Assembly (NCBI GenBank): GCA_900314825.1
Contig: OMWS01000024.1
Coordinates: forward strand, 1-39,035
Source of the DNA: an uncultured Veillonellaceae bacterium
Lineage (GTDB): Bacteria; Bacillota; Negativicutes; Selenomonadales; Selenomonadaceae
Direction: 5' to 3'
DNA: 39,035 nt
Positions 32,211-39,035 of this stretch are shown here, in pieces. Numbering within the stretch: position 1 is the first letter of the stretch; the number at the start of each line of letters is the position of its first letter. The notes below the pieces were generated by a model. That model did no database searches. It had not been told where the DNA came from and saw nothing but the letters and a program-made list of their open reading frames with translations. The position numbers and the translations under genes were made by a program.

Positions 32211-32237
32211 ATGTGTTTCCCCTGACGAATTCCTCCG

Positions 32238-32270
32238 AAAGAAAGCCTCCCGCACGGGAGGCTTTCTTTT
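32238..32270. terminator. Bidirectional terminator between convergent genes
   Basis: A 14-bp perfect stem with GCAC loop (32238-32251 and 32256-32269, AAAGAAAGCCTCCC). T-rich on the plus side and usable in both directions: ECF gene (plus) and YgbA_NO gene (minus). Confidence 0.85.
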
Positions 32271-32296
32271 GCTTTGGAAACGCAACACGCGCTTCT

Positions 32297-32758
32297 TTAT
32301 TTTTTTTCTTTGCGGTTCTTCGCACGGTCTTTCGCAGCTTTTTCTTTTGCCTTGACCTTGTCGTCGAGCTTCTTCTGCTGCTCGTAGCGTGCGTAGTCGA
32401 CGCCCATGCCGGCGAGCTTGTGCTTCACGGCCATCATCGGATGCTTCAGGTACATCTTTTTCGTGCCGCTCTGCATGATCGTCAAAAACTCGCGCGCCTG
32501 GCGCTCGCCGAAGCATTGGCCGGCAAATTCGCATTTGTCGCAGATCGGCTTTGTGATGCCGTAGCGGCAGCGGTTCATGCGCGTCATGACCGTCGCGAGG
32601 AGCGCCGTGCACTTCGGGCAGAGCTTTTCGCCGGACGTGCCGTGATGGCTGTGGCAGTAGACGCCGAACGTCTTCTTGATGTTCGCTTTTTCTTTCGGAA
32701 TGTTGTTTTTGATTTCTGGCGGTTTCCGCTTCGGCAGGAAGCGCGATAAAATGCTCAT
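32297..32758 (-). CDS. YgbA_NO (nitrous oxide-stimulated promoter) family protein
   Basis: A 153-residue protein with four Cys pairs or Cys-His sites typical of this family: YCHSHHG, LCPKCTALLATVMTRMNRC, KPICDKCEFAGQCF, then RAREFLTIMQSGTKKMYLKHPMMAVKH-like sequence. The pattern suggests metal binding. The Escherichia coli relative YgbA is controlled by the NO-sensing repressor NsrR and is linked to recovery from nitric oxide; the role here is inferred. The tail (residues 125-153) is a Lys-rich helix. The promoter is at 32808-32836, with a palindrome at 32786-32798 just downstream. Confidence 0.85.
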   Translation of the reverse strand: MSILSRFLPKRKPPEIKNNIPKEKANIKKTFGVYCHSHHGTSGEKLCPKCTALLATVMTRMNRCRYGITKPICDKCEFAGQCFGERQAREFLTIMQSGTKKMYLKHPMMAVKHKLAGMGVDYARYEQQKKLDDKVKAKEKAAKDRAKNRKEKK

Positions 32759-32785
32759 GGAATATCACCCTTTATATAAGTTCAA

Positions 32786-32798
32786 GTGCAAAGTGCAC
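32786..32798. promoter_or_regulatory. Palindrome downstream of the YgbA_NO promoter
   Basis: GTGCA-AAG-TGCAC, 5-bp arms, about 10 bp after the -10 box on the minus strand, close to the expected transcription start. A repressor site is plausible. It does not look like a typical NsrR site. Confidence 0.35.
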
Positions 32799-32807
32799 GT
32801 TTCTTTC

Positions 32808-32836
32808 ATTTTACTTGTTTTCCGAACGGATTGCAA
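32808..32836 (-). promoter_or_regulatory. Promoter of the YgbA_NO gene
   Basis: TTGCAA (32831-32836), 17-bp spacer, TAAAAT (32808-32813) on the minus strand. The 18-nt block GAAAACAAGTAAAATGAA around its -10 is identical to the one at the dapF promoter. Confidence 0.65.
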
Positions 32837-32956
32837 GGCGCAGGATTTTTGTTCCGTGTTCGGGAAATATGATTTTTCTGGTCGCAAGGGCTAGTTTTTC
32901 GTAGACATCCGCGTTAGAATAAGGAGAAAGTATGACGTTCCTTTGGAGGGGATAAC

Positions 32957-33763
32957 GTGGGACTCATTGCATGGGAAGGGCTTGGTGTTCCCATCTATAC
33001 GTACGGGCTCGTGGTCTTCGCGGCCGTCCTTGTCGGCGCGGCGTGCGCGTGGGTGTCGGTGCGGCTCCGGAAAGAGCGCACGGCGCCGCTCCTCGACCTC
33101 CTCGTCTACGGCTTGCCGGTCGCGCTCGTCTTCGCGCGCGCGGGCTTTGTGCTGCACAACTTCGCGCAATATGCGAACCATCTCGCGGAAATTTTTTTTG
33201 TCTGGCATGGCGGCCTCTCGTTTTACGGCGGCATGCTTGGCTTCTTCCTCACGGTGCTCGGCTACAGCCTCGTGCACGGCGTGAGCGCGTGGCACTGGCT
33301 CGACCTTCTCGTGCCGGCGTTCGTCCTCGCCATCGTCGTCTACGAGCTCGGCATCTTCGGCATGCAGCTCACGATGGGCACGCCGCTGCCGGCCGACGTG
33401 CCAAACGACCATACGCTCATGGAGTATATCGAATACCGCTACCGGCCGATGGGCTTCGAGAATATGCTCTACTTCCAGCCGATCGCGCTCTATCAGGCGG
33501 GATTGCAGTTCGCCGCGTTCCTCGTCGTCACGCTTCTCGCCATCATCGATGCGCATCGCGGGCGGCGGTGGCCTTCGGGCTGCCTGTTCATCTTCGGCCT
33601 CGGCCTCGTCGCGGCCATCCGCTTTGGCTGCGGGTTCTTTTATCTGAATTCGCATCCCGAGACGCTGCTGCCGCTCGGACGACTGCTGTCGGGCGGCGCG
33701 GTGCTCGTCGCACTCTTCCTGTTCATCCTGCGGTGGCGTTCGCGCCCGCGTTTCTTCTATTAA
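32957..33763 (+). CDS. Lgt-like membrane protein lacking the catalytic signature
   Basis: A 268-residue protein with about seven helices that aligns with prolipoprotein diacylglyceryl transferase (Lgt): IYTYGLVVFAAVLVGA at the start, the WHGGLSFYGGMLG segment, and the C-terminal RFGCGFF. However, the Lgt signature G-x-x-x-G-R-x-G-N-F-x-N is replaced by YELGIFGMQLTMG, losing the essential Arg and Asn, and the HPTxLYE region reads QPIALYQAG. I infer a divergent paralogue, inactive or with another lipid or envelope role. GTG start 32957 follows GGAGGGG by 5 nt. It is 30 nt from the deacetylase gene downstream. Confidence 0.8.
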   Translation: MGLIAWEGLGVPIYTYGLVVFAAVLVGAACAWVSVRLRKERTAPLLDLLVYGLPVALVFARAGFVLHNFAQYANHLAEIFFVWHGGLSFYGGMLGFFLTVLGYSLVHGVSAWHWLDLLVPAFVLAIVVYELGIFGMQLTMGTPLPADVPNDHTLMEYIEYRYRPMGFENMLYFQPIALYQAGLQFAAFLVVTLLAIIDAHRGRRWPSGCLFIFGLGLVAAIRFGCGFFYLNSHPETLLPLGRLLSGGAVLVALFLFILRWRSRPRFFY

Positions 33764-33793
33764 TATGGATAATATGGATCAATGGAGGTTCCC

Positions 33794-34627
33794 ATGTTGA
33801 CGTTTCCCACGCATCACGACCGCCCGCGCTGGGCGAAGCGCATCGTGCTCCTGGTGCTGCTCCTTGCCATTCCTTTCCTCCTTGCAAGCCCAAAGCCGAT
33901 GACGGCGAGCATGGTCGCGGACAGCGAGAATGGCACGAAAGTCTTGATCTTGAACTATCACAAAGTTGATGATACGTTCATTTCGCTCTCCGTGCGGCCC
34001 GAGGATTTCGATGCGCAGATGAAATATCTTTCGGACAACGGCTACCACACGATTTCGCCCGACGAGCTCTACGACGCGCTCGCGGGCAACGCGGAGCTGC
34101 CGGAGAATCCCGTCATGATCACATTTGACGACGGCTACAAGGACAACTATGAGAACGCGTATCCGATTTTGAAAAAATATGGCTTCAAGGGCACGATCTT
34201 CGTCGTCTCGAGCTTTCTTGGCGTCTATCCAAACTACATGACGTGGGATCAGGCGCGCGAAATGGACGCGGACAACATCTCCATCCAGTCGCACACCGTC
34301 GACCACAAGTCGATGACCGACCTCTCGGACGACGAGCTCCGCGCCGAGCTCGTGGATTCGAAGAAAAAAATCGAGAAGGAGCTCGGCCACGAAATCGACT
34401 ACATGGCCTATCCGACCGGCACGTACAACCTCCACATCGCGAACCTCGTGAAAGAAGCCGGCTACAAGGCCGCGTTCACGATCAAATACGGCAACGTCGA
34501 CAAAGCGAGCAACATCTACGCCCTCGAACGCGTCCCCGTGTTCCATACGGAAGACACGAATAAATCCTTCCTCGAACGCATCCGGTATACACCGATCTTT
34601 GAACGGTTCGGGTGGATCAAGAGCTGA
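33794..34627 (+). CDS. Polysaccharide deacetylase (CE4 family), membrane-anchored or secreted
   Basis: A 277-residue protein. An N-terminal hydrophobic segment (about residues 14-32, RIVLLVLLLAIPFLLA) acts as signal or anchor. The NodB/CE4 domain has VLILNYHKV, the catalytic and metal motif ITFDDGYKDNY, and the metal His pair in QSHTVDHKSM; MAYPTGTYN is the motif 3 region. It likely removes N-acetyl groups from an extracytoplasmic glycan (PgaB/IcaB-type poly-N-acetylglucosamine, or peptidoglycan). GGAGG before ATG 33794 sets the start. Probably co-transcribed with the Lgt-like gene. A terminator follows. Confidence 0.9.
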   Translation: MLTFPTHHDRPRWAKRIVLLVLLLAIPFLLASPKPMTASMVADSENGTKVLILNYHKVDDTFISLSVRPEDFDAQMKYLSDNGYHTISPDELYDALAGNAELPENPVMITFDDGYKDNYENAYPILKKYGFKGTIFVVSSFLGVYPNYMTWDQAREMDADNISIQSHTVDHKSMTDLSDDELRAELVDSKKKIEKELGHEIDYMAYPTGTYNLHIANLVKEAGYKAAFTIKYGNVDKASNIYALERVPVFHTEDTNKSFLERIRYTPIFERFGWIKS

Positions 34628-34636
34628 AGACACGCG

Positions 34637-34671
34637 AAAGCCCTCTCGTACTCGATTACGGGAGGGCTTTT
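34637..34671. terminator. Terminator between the deacetylase and lysR genes
   Basis: A 14-bp stem (34637-34650 with 34657-34670, AAAGCCCTCTCGTA, one G-U) between two convergent genes; usable in both directions. Confidence 0.82.
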
Positions 34672-34689
34672 GTGCAGGTGAATTTGTGG

Positions 34690-35571
34690 TCAGCCGTTTC
34701 GCTGTCCGATGCCCTCGCAAAACGCGAGGAAGGCGCGGAGTGTTGGAGTGAGGTATTTGTTCTGGTGGCAGACGACGCGGAAGGTGCGGTGGAAACGGAG
34801 GCCGGGGACCGTGAAGGCCTGGACGTGGCCGTCTGCGAGCGCGGGGGCGGCGATGCGTTCGGAGAGGGCGGCGAGGCCGAAATCGGCGGCGACGGCTTGG
34901 AGGATGGAGGCGGAATTATTGTAGACGCCGGCGGTCTGGTAGGGGAGCTCTGCCGCTTGCATGACGGCTTCGAACAGCGCCCGCGTGCCGCTGCCTTCTT
35001 CGCGCAGGAGGAAGGGCGCGCCTGCGATCGCTTCGCGTGGCACGGTGCCTGTGAGGCCGCGGGCGGGCGAGGCGAGGAGGACGAGCTCGTCTGTGAGGAA
35101 TGGTTTTGCCGTGAGCTGCGCGGAAGAGATGTCCCCTTCGATGAGCGCGACGTCGAGGTCGTCGGCGAGCAAGCGCTGCTCGAGGTCTTGCGTGTTGCCG
35201 ATGCGCGAGAAGATGGGGACGTCCGGGTGCGCGGCGCGGAAGTCTGCGAGCAGCGGCACGAAGATGCTTTCGCCGATGGAGAGCGTCGCGCCGATGGCGA
35301 TCGGGCTGTGATCGGCAAAGCCGCGCATGGCTTCGCCTGCCTGATGCTCGAGCGCAAGGATGTGCGTCGCGTAGCCGAGCAGCGACCGCCCGGCGGCCGT
35401 GAGGTGCAGCTGGCGGCCGATGCGGTCAAAGAGCGCCGTGCCGTAGAACTCCTCGAGTTCTCGGATCGCCTGGCTCACGGACGGCTGGGAAATATGGAGG
35501 TCGCCGGCGGCCGCCGTCATCGAAGCGCGGCGGCAGACCGCTTGGAAAATACGGAAATGGCGAAGCGTCAT
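34690..35571 (-). CDS. LysR family transcriptional regulator
   Basis: A 293-residue LysR regulator. The winged helix-turn-helix is at residues 3-62 (LRHFRIFQAVCRRASMTAAAGDLHISQPSVSQAIRELEEFYG). The periplasmic-binding-like effector domain covers about 90-290. AAGGAGG lies 10 nt before the start. It lies downstream of a YeiH-type permease gene in the same direction, separated by a composite repeat. LysR-YeiH pairs (YeiE/CysL-like) are common, so it probably controls that gene. Confidence 0.92.
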   Translation of the reverse strand: MTLRHFRIFQAVCRRASMTAAAGDLHISQPSVSQAIRELEEFYGTALFDRIGRQLHLTAAGRSLLGYATHILALEHQAGEAMRGFADHSPIAIGATLSIGESIFVPLLADFRAAHPDVPIFSRIGNTQDLEQRLLADDLDVALIEGDISSAQLTAKPFLTDELVLLASPARGLTGTVPREAIAGAPFLLREEGSGTRALFEAVMQAAELPYQTAGVYNNSASILQAVAADFGLAALSERIAAPALADGHVQAFTVPGLRFHRTFRVVCHQNKYLTPTLRAFLAFCEGIGQRNG

Positions 35572-35607
35572 TTTATGAACGCCTCCTTTCTTTGAACTGT
35601 TTTCTGT

Positions 35608-35756
35608 GGCTCCCCCTCTGGGGGAGCTGTCGAGCGGTAGCGAGACTGAGAGGGTAGCGCAGTAGGGAGATTCTGATTCCTTTCAATAGGATAGAGAATC
35701 TCATACGGCGTTACCCTCTCCGTCCCCTTCGGGGCCACCTTCCCCAATGGGGAGGC
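35608..35756. repeat. Composite palindromic intergenic repeat (copy 9)
   Basis: A 149-bp element with the copy 1 plan but no nested cassette. Left half: GCTCCCCC/GGGGGAGC, GTCGAGCGGTAGCGAGAC, TGAGAGGGTAGCG. The central hairpin pairs GAGATTCT with AGAATCTC and ATTCCT with AGGAT. Right half: CGTTACCCTCTCC, CCCCTTCGGGG, CTTCCCC/GGGGAG. It lies between the yeiH-like and lysR genes. Confidence 0.82.
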
Positions 35757-35767
35757 AAAAGATGGAT

Positions 35768-36868
35768 TTAGAAGAACATGCGGACGATGGAGTATGCGAG
35801 GATGACGAGGACGATGGAGCAGAGGAAGGAGCTTGCGAGCGGGCGCGCGCCTTTCTTTGCGACGACGGAGAAATTCACGTTGAGCCCGAGCGCAGCCATC
35901 GCCATGCCCAAGAGGAGATAGGCGATCGTGACGAGGCTGTCCGTGAAACCTGCGACGAACGGCACATAAGAGCCGATGGCGCTCGCGAGCAGGAAGCCGC
36001 CCATGAACCAGGGGATCGGCACGTGCTTCATCTGCGCGAAGAAGCGCGTGCGAGGCGCTGCTTCCGTGCCTTCGTGGATGGAAGTTTCGACAGCGACGCC
36101 GTTCGTTCCTGCCAAGACGGCATTCGTTTCTTTTGTGACGGCGCGGTGTGCCTCGACGACGCCGACGAGGATCGCGACCGGCGCAAGCAGCAGCACGCGC
36201 GAGAGCTTCGCGACGATGGCGGCGTCTGTGCCGACGGCACCAGCGGCTCCGCCCGCGGCCACGGCGTGTGCGATTTCGTGCAGGGAGAGGCCGGCAAGCG
36301 TGCCGAACTGCGCTTCAGAGAATCCGAGCATGGGCTGGAGCGCGACGAGCACGAGCGTGAACGCCGTGCCGAGGATGGCGACGCAGGCGACGGCGAGCAC
36401 GGAATCATCCGCTTTCGCTTTCGCTGCGCCCGAGACGCCCATGACGGCAGCCGCACCGCAGATGGACGAGCCGCAAGCCGTCAATACTGCAAGCGTGTGC
36501 TCGACGCCGAAGAGCTTGCGCGCAACGATGTAATTCAGCGCCACCATGACGGTCACGATGACGATCGCGGCCATGAGGCTCTTCATGCCAGCGCCCATGA
36601 GCAGCACGAGGTTCAGCTTGAAGCCGAGGAGGATGATGCCGGCGCGCAAAAATTTGTTTGCGATGAAGGGCGTCGACGCGCGCGCCGCATCGCGCAGGCT
36701 GCTCCAAGCTTGCAGCGCCATGCCGAGGAGCAGCGCGAGCACGAGCGCTCCGACGAGCGAGAATCCCGGCAAGTGCGCGAGCTGCTGTCCTGCGAGCGAA
36801 CACGCAAGCGTCACGACGAGGCCGGCCGCTGCGATGCGGCGGGTCGAAAGCGTTTGAAGAAGTTTCAT
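35768..36868 (-). CDS. YeiH family putative sulfate/anion exporter
   Basis: A 366-residue membrane protein with about ten helices of the YeiH family (conserved hypothetical 698). Hallmarks: FIANKFLRAGIILLGFKLNL, LTACGSSICGAAAVMGVSGAAKAK and LSLHEIAHAVAAGGAAGAVGTDAAIVAKLSRVLLLAPVAI. Homologues are linked to sulfite or sulfate-related anion export or to taurine and sulfonate metabolism, but substrates are poorly established. A polar loop of about 35 residues (TKETNAVLAGTNG onward, near residue 248) breaks the C-terminal half. AGGAGG lies 8 nt before the start. Confidence 0.9.
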   Translation of the reverse strand: MKLLQTLSTRRIAAAGLVVTLACSLAGQQLAHLPGFSLVGALVLALLLGMALQAWSSLRDAARASTPFIANKFLRAGIILLGFKLNLVLLMGAGMKSLMAAIVIVTVMVALNYIVARKLFGVEHTLAVLTACGSSICGAAAVMGVSGAAKAKADDSVLAVACVAILGTAFTLVLVALQPMLGFSEAQFGTLAGLSLHEIAHAVAAGGAAGAVGTDAAIVAKLSRVLLLAPVAILVGVVEAHRAVTKETNAVLAGTNGVAVETSIHEGTEAAPRTRFFAQMKHVPIPWFMGGFLLASAIGSYVPFVAGFTDSLVTIAYLLLGMAMAALGLNVNFSVVAKKGARPLASSFLCSIVLVILAYSIVRMFF

Positions 36869-36927
36869 TTCGGATGTCCTCCTGTATGTTGTGGCTTTGT
36901 TGTCGTTTCATTTTGTTTTGCATCCAC

Positions 36928-36956
36928 AGTATAAGGGCGTGCTACACATTTGTAAA
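36928..36956 (-). promoter_or_regulatory. Promoter of the yeiH-like gene
   Basis: TTTACA (36951-36956), 17-bp spacer, TATACT (36928-36933) on the minus strand. Directly upstream lies TTCAATGAAACCAATAGG (36966-36983), with the small palindrome TTCA-A-TGAA; this is where a LysR-type activator would bind. Confidence 0.6.
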
Positions 36957-37089
36957 ATACGTGGATTCAATGAAACCAATAGGTATTCGCTTATATATCA
37001 ACAAAATGAATGGTGACAAACGTTACAGAACCGTTGCGGGAAGATTTGCTATCATAGAGGCAAGAAAAAGAATCACGGGAGGAATCGGT

Positions 37090-37671
37090 ATGGAAAAATG
37101 GGCGATCGTCTATTCATCGGTCACGGGCAACACGAAAGCGATTGCGGATGCGATGGCGGAGGCGCTCGGAGAAGCTGTTGATGTGTTCCGCGTGCAGGAT
37201 GCGCCGGACGATTTGTCGGGCTACGAGGTCGTGCTGCTCGGCTACTGGCTGCGCCTCGGCGCGCCGGACCCTTTGATGTTGAAATATCTGCCGAAGGTTC
37301 GCGACGCGCGCGTCTGCTTTTTCCAGACGCATGGCACAGAGCCGACGAGCGAGCACGCGATCACGTCGTTCGCGCGCGCGGGCTACCAGCTCGGTACGGG
37401 TTGCGAGATCCTCGGCACGTTCGGCTGCCAGGGGAAAATCAATCCAGCGTTGATCGAAAAGCGCAAGAACGCTGGCCCGGACGATCCGCACGGTGGCGCG
37501 AAGAGCATCGAGCGCTGGAAAAACGCCGCGACGCATCCTGATGATGCGGACAAAGCAGCAGCGAAAGCGTTCGTCGCTGCCATGCAGCACAAGCTCGCGT
37601 TGAAGAAAAAATGGCTCGCGGGGAAAGCAGCGAAAATCGCAGCAGCGAAAGCGCAACACGCGGACAACTAA
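37090..37671 (+). CDS. Flavodoxin family protein (BilS-like)
   Basis: A 193-residue flavodoxin. The FMN phosphate loop is at the N-terminus (IVYSSVTGNTKAIADAMAE). GYWLRLGAPDP and FQTHGTEPTSEHA form the second and third loops, and GTFGCQGKINPALIEKRKNAGPDDPHGG matches the subgroup that includes BilS, the electron carrier of bilirubin reductase. No bilR is adjacent, so a general electron-transfer role is as likely. The tail after residue 155 is a Lys/Ala-rich helix. Start 37090 follows GGGAGG by 7 nt; upstream frame extensions are not conserved-looking. Confidence 0.88.
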   Translation: MEKWAIVYSSVTGNTKAIADAMAEALGEAVDVFRVQDAPDDLSGYEVVLLGYWLRLGAPDPLMLKYLPKVRDARVCFFQTHGTEPTSEHAITSFARAGYQLGTGCEILGTFGCQGKINPALIEKRKNAGPDDPHGGAKSIERWKNAATHPDDADKAAAKAFVAAMQHKLALKKKWLAGKAAKIAAAKAQHADN

Positions 37672-37685
37672 AGAGGAAATGTATC

Positions 37686-37731
37686 ACGCCGCAGGCGTCC
37701 ATCGTGCATCGATGAGGCCTGCGGCGTTTTT
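37686..37731 (+). terminator. Terminator of the flavodoxin gene
   Basis: An 11-bp stem (ACGCCGCAGGC 37686-37696 with GCCTGCGGCGT) carrying an inner TCCATCG/CGATGAG helix, followed by TTTTT, 15 bp after the stop. Confidence 0.85.
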
Positions 37732-37871
37732 GCTTCTCGGAAAATGTCGCTTGCCATGCGACCATGGAACGCTGGATGGATGACAGACCGCTTTTTTCGT
37801 GGGGCGGCAGGAAAATTATAATGGTGTAGAGAATAGATTCCGTAATGAAGTGTTGCGGGAGGGTGACTGCT

Positions 37872-39035
37872 ATGCCGTTGGGGAAGAGCATTAACCTGTA
37901 TTTGATGGACGGAACGGAAGAAGGACGGTGGCAGGCGACAATCATCGGCTGGACTGGCATCGGCTATAAGATTCCACGAAGAGCTTTGAAAGAATGTGCG
38001 GATTTATCGTATATCAACACGCCGGGAGTTTATTTTCTGTTTGGAAAAGATGATGCTACTGGACGCCAGTTCATTTATGTTGGCGAAGCAGAAGATGTGC
38101 AGAAACGATTGCTCCAACCACATACATTCGAGAAGGACGGCCTCTATTGGACGGAGGCGGTAGTTTTTCTTGCACAGGATGATTCGTTGGAAAAAGGCCG
38201 CGTAAAATATCTTGAGCATCGATTTTATACGATTGCAACAGAAGCGAAGAGGTATCTTGTCAAAAATGGGAATACGCCGACGAAATCTTCACTACCCAAA
38301 CCGATTAGAGATTTTCTTGAATCGTTCCTCTTGAATGTAAAACTCATTTTGCCGGCGCTTGGTTATCGGGCGTTGATTCCAATGCCGTCATCGGATGTAA
38401 AAAACACGAAAGATGGGGATCAAGATTTACTGTATTTGAAACGCAGCAAACCTGTACCGTGGGAAGCCGTGGGAAAAGTCACGGCAGAAGGGTTCTGGGT
38501 GCTCAAGGGAAGCTATATCCACCCGAATGTAGCTTCCTATGCTCCAGCGAATGTGAAAAAAGCGCGAGAACAGTACGCAGATAAGGTGGACAAAAATCAT
38601 GTTTTGAAGGAAGATATCTGCTTTGGCAGTCCGTCTTTCGCCTCGTCGTTTGTTTGCGGAAAAAATACAAGTGGATTGAAAGAATGGAAAAATGAGAAGG
38701 GAATTTCGCTTGGCGATGTGGATACGAGCGCGAGTGCGGAATCAGACAGCACAGAGAAGCTCGTGAAAGGAAAAACGAAAGCCTACAGTACGAAAAATGG
38801 AAAAAGCGACAGGGCGATTTTCCACATTGCTGGAAACAAAGTCCAAGCGAATGGGCGTTCTGACGAGAAGGGGTTTCTTGTATTCAAAGGATCGCAGTAC
38901 AGCCTGACGGAGACAAAATCGTGTCCGCCGTACATCAAAAAAATGGCTCAATCATTTTTCCTGTGGGATTCGCGTAGCGTCATTGGTCAATGTCGGCTCA
39001 TGTCGATGAGTTTCAAAAAGAAATATTCGTCGTCG
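37872..39035 (+). CDS. GIY-YIG nuclease family protein with DUF4357 domains (3' end outside window)
   Basis: An open frame of 388 codons without stop. The GIY-YIG-like module lies near residues 55-115 (TPGVYFLFGK, then FIYVGEAEDVQKRLLQP and YLEHRFYT). A DUF4357 domain follows (EGFWVLKGSYI ... ICFGSPSFASSFVCGKNTSGLKEWKNEKGI), and a second DUF4357 copy begins near residue 320 (GFLVFKGSQYSL). Such proteins accompany restriction-modification or defence loci; the target is unknown. GGGAGGG lies 8 nt before ATG 37872, with TATAAT at 37817-37822. Codon use is distinctly AT-richer than the neighbours', suggesting transfer. The last 30 residues do not continue the DUF4357 pattern, so a frameshift near 38945-38960 is possible. 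Confidence 0.82.
   Translation, partial: MPLGKSINLYLMDGTEEGRWQATIIGWTGIGYKIPRRALKECADLSYINTPGVYFLFGKDDATGRQFIYVGEAEDVQKRLLQPHTFEKDGLYWTEAVVFLAQDDSLEKGRVKYLEHRFYTIATEAKRYLVKNGNTPTKSSLPKPIRDFLESFLLNVKLILPALGYRALIPMPSSDVKNTKDGDQDLLYLKRSKPVPWEAVGKVTAEGFWVLKGSYIHPNVASYAPANVKKAREQYADKVDKNHVLKEDICFGSPSFASSFVCGKNTSGLKEWKNEKGISLGDVDTSASAESDSTEKLVKGKTKAYSTKNGKSDRAIFHIAGNKVQANGRSDEKGFLVFKGSQYSLTETKSCPPYIKKMAQSFFLWDSRSVIGQCRLMSMSFKKKYSSS

Overview
The window is a high-GC segment of a Firmicute-type chromosome. The core order dapF-yicC-remA-gmk-rpoZ-coaBC, sepF, typA and an S-box (SAM) riboswitch in front of metK are Firmicute traits. The GC-rich codon use (Thr mostly ACG, Ala GCG/GCC), sucCD and a NirJ1/NirJ2 (AhbC/AhbD-like) radical SAM pair point to the Negativicutes, perhaps a Selenomonas or Mitsuokella relative. 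This assignment is an inference; the window has no rRNA.

Layout. Positions 1-405 hold the end of one gene, the first 48 codons of a broken AAA ATPase with its promoter and a perfect 19-bp inverted repeat, and a terminator. From 406 to 11362 everything reads leftward: pepD, sepF, typA, metK with its SAM riboswitch, a DUF1016 nuclease wedged between metK and coaBC, then the coaBC-rpoZ-gmk-remA-yicC-dapF block. Divergent from dapF is a MacB-like ABC pair (11720-13643). Next come tRNA-Arg(CCU), a 3D-domain protein, a repeat-built coiled-coil protein, a Gx-transporter/NusG_II pair, and a Crp/Fnr regulator divergent from a purine permease. A REC-GGDEF-EAL protein with degenerate GGDEF and EAL motifs, a HAD phosphatase, aldose epimerase, sucCD, a second tRNA-Arg and a TetR regulator follow. 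Then come the NirJ1/NirJ2 pair, a Cof-type HAD phosphatase and a PHP phosphatase.

Positions 29612-30484 contain no convincing protein gene. A perfect-consensus promoter there drives a roughly 600-nt region with nested long-range helices and a terminator-like hairpin, directly upstream of a five-tRNA cluster (Gly, Gly, CAU, Arg, Tyr). I read it as a large structured non-coding RNA; size and setting recall ROOL/GOLLD-type ornate large RNAs. It is the strongest candidate for something unusual here.

From 31122 to the right end: a small unknown protein, an ECF transporter S component, a YgbA_NO family protein, an Lgt-like membrane protein lacking the family's catalytic signature, a polysaccharide deacetylase, a LysR regulator with a YeiH-type permease, a flavodoxin, and a GIY-YIG/DUF4357 protein running off the end.

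A second theme is a dispersed family of intergenic palindromic elements (nine copies, about 46-260 bp). Their outer sequences are conserved while their hairpins vary with compensating changes. Three copies are composite and inverted-repeat ended; one solo copy lies inside the reading frame of the NusG_II gene.
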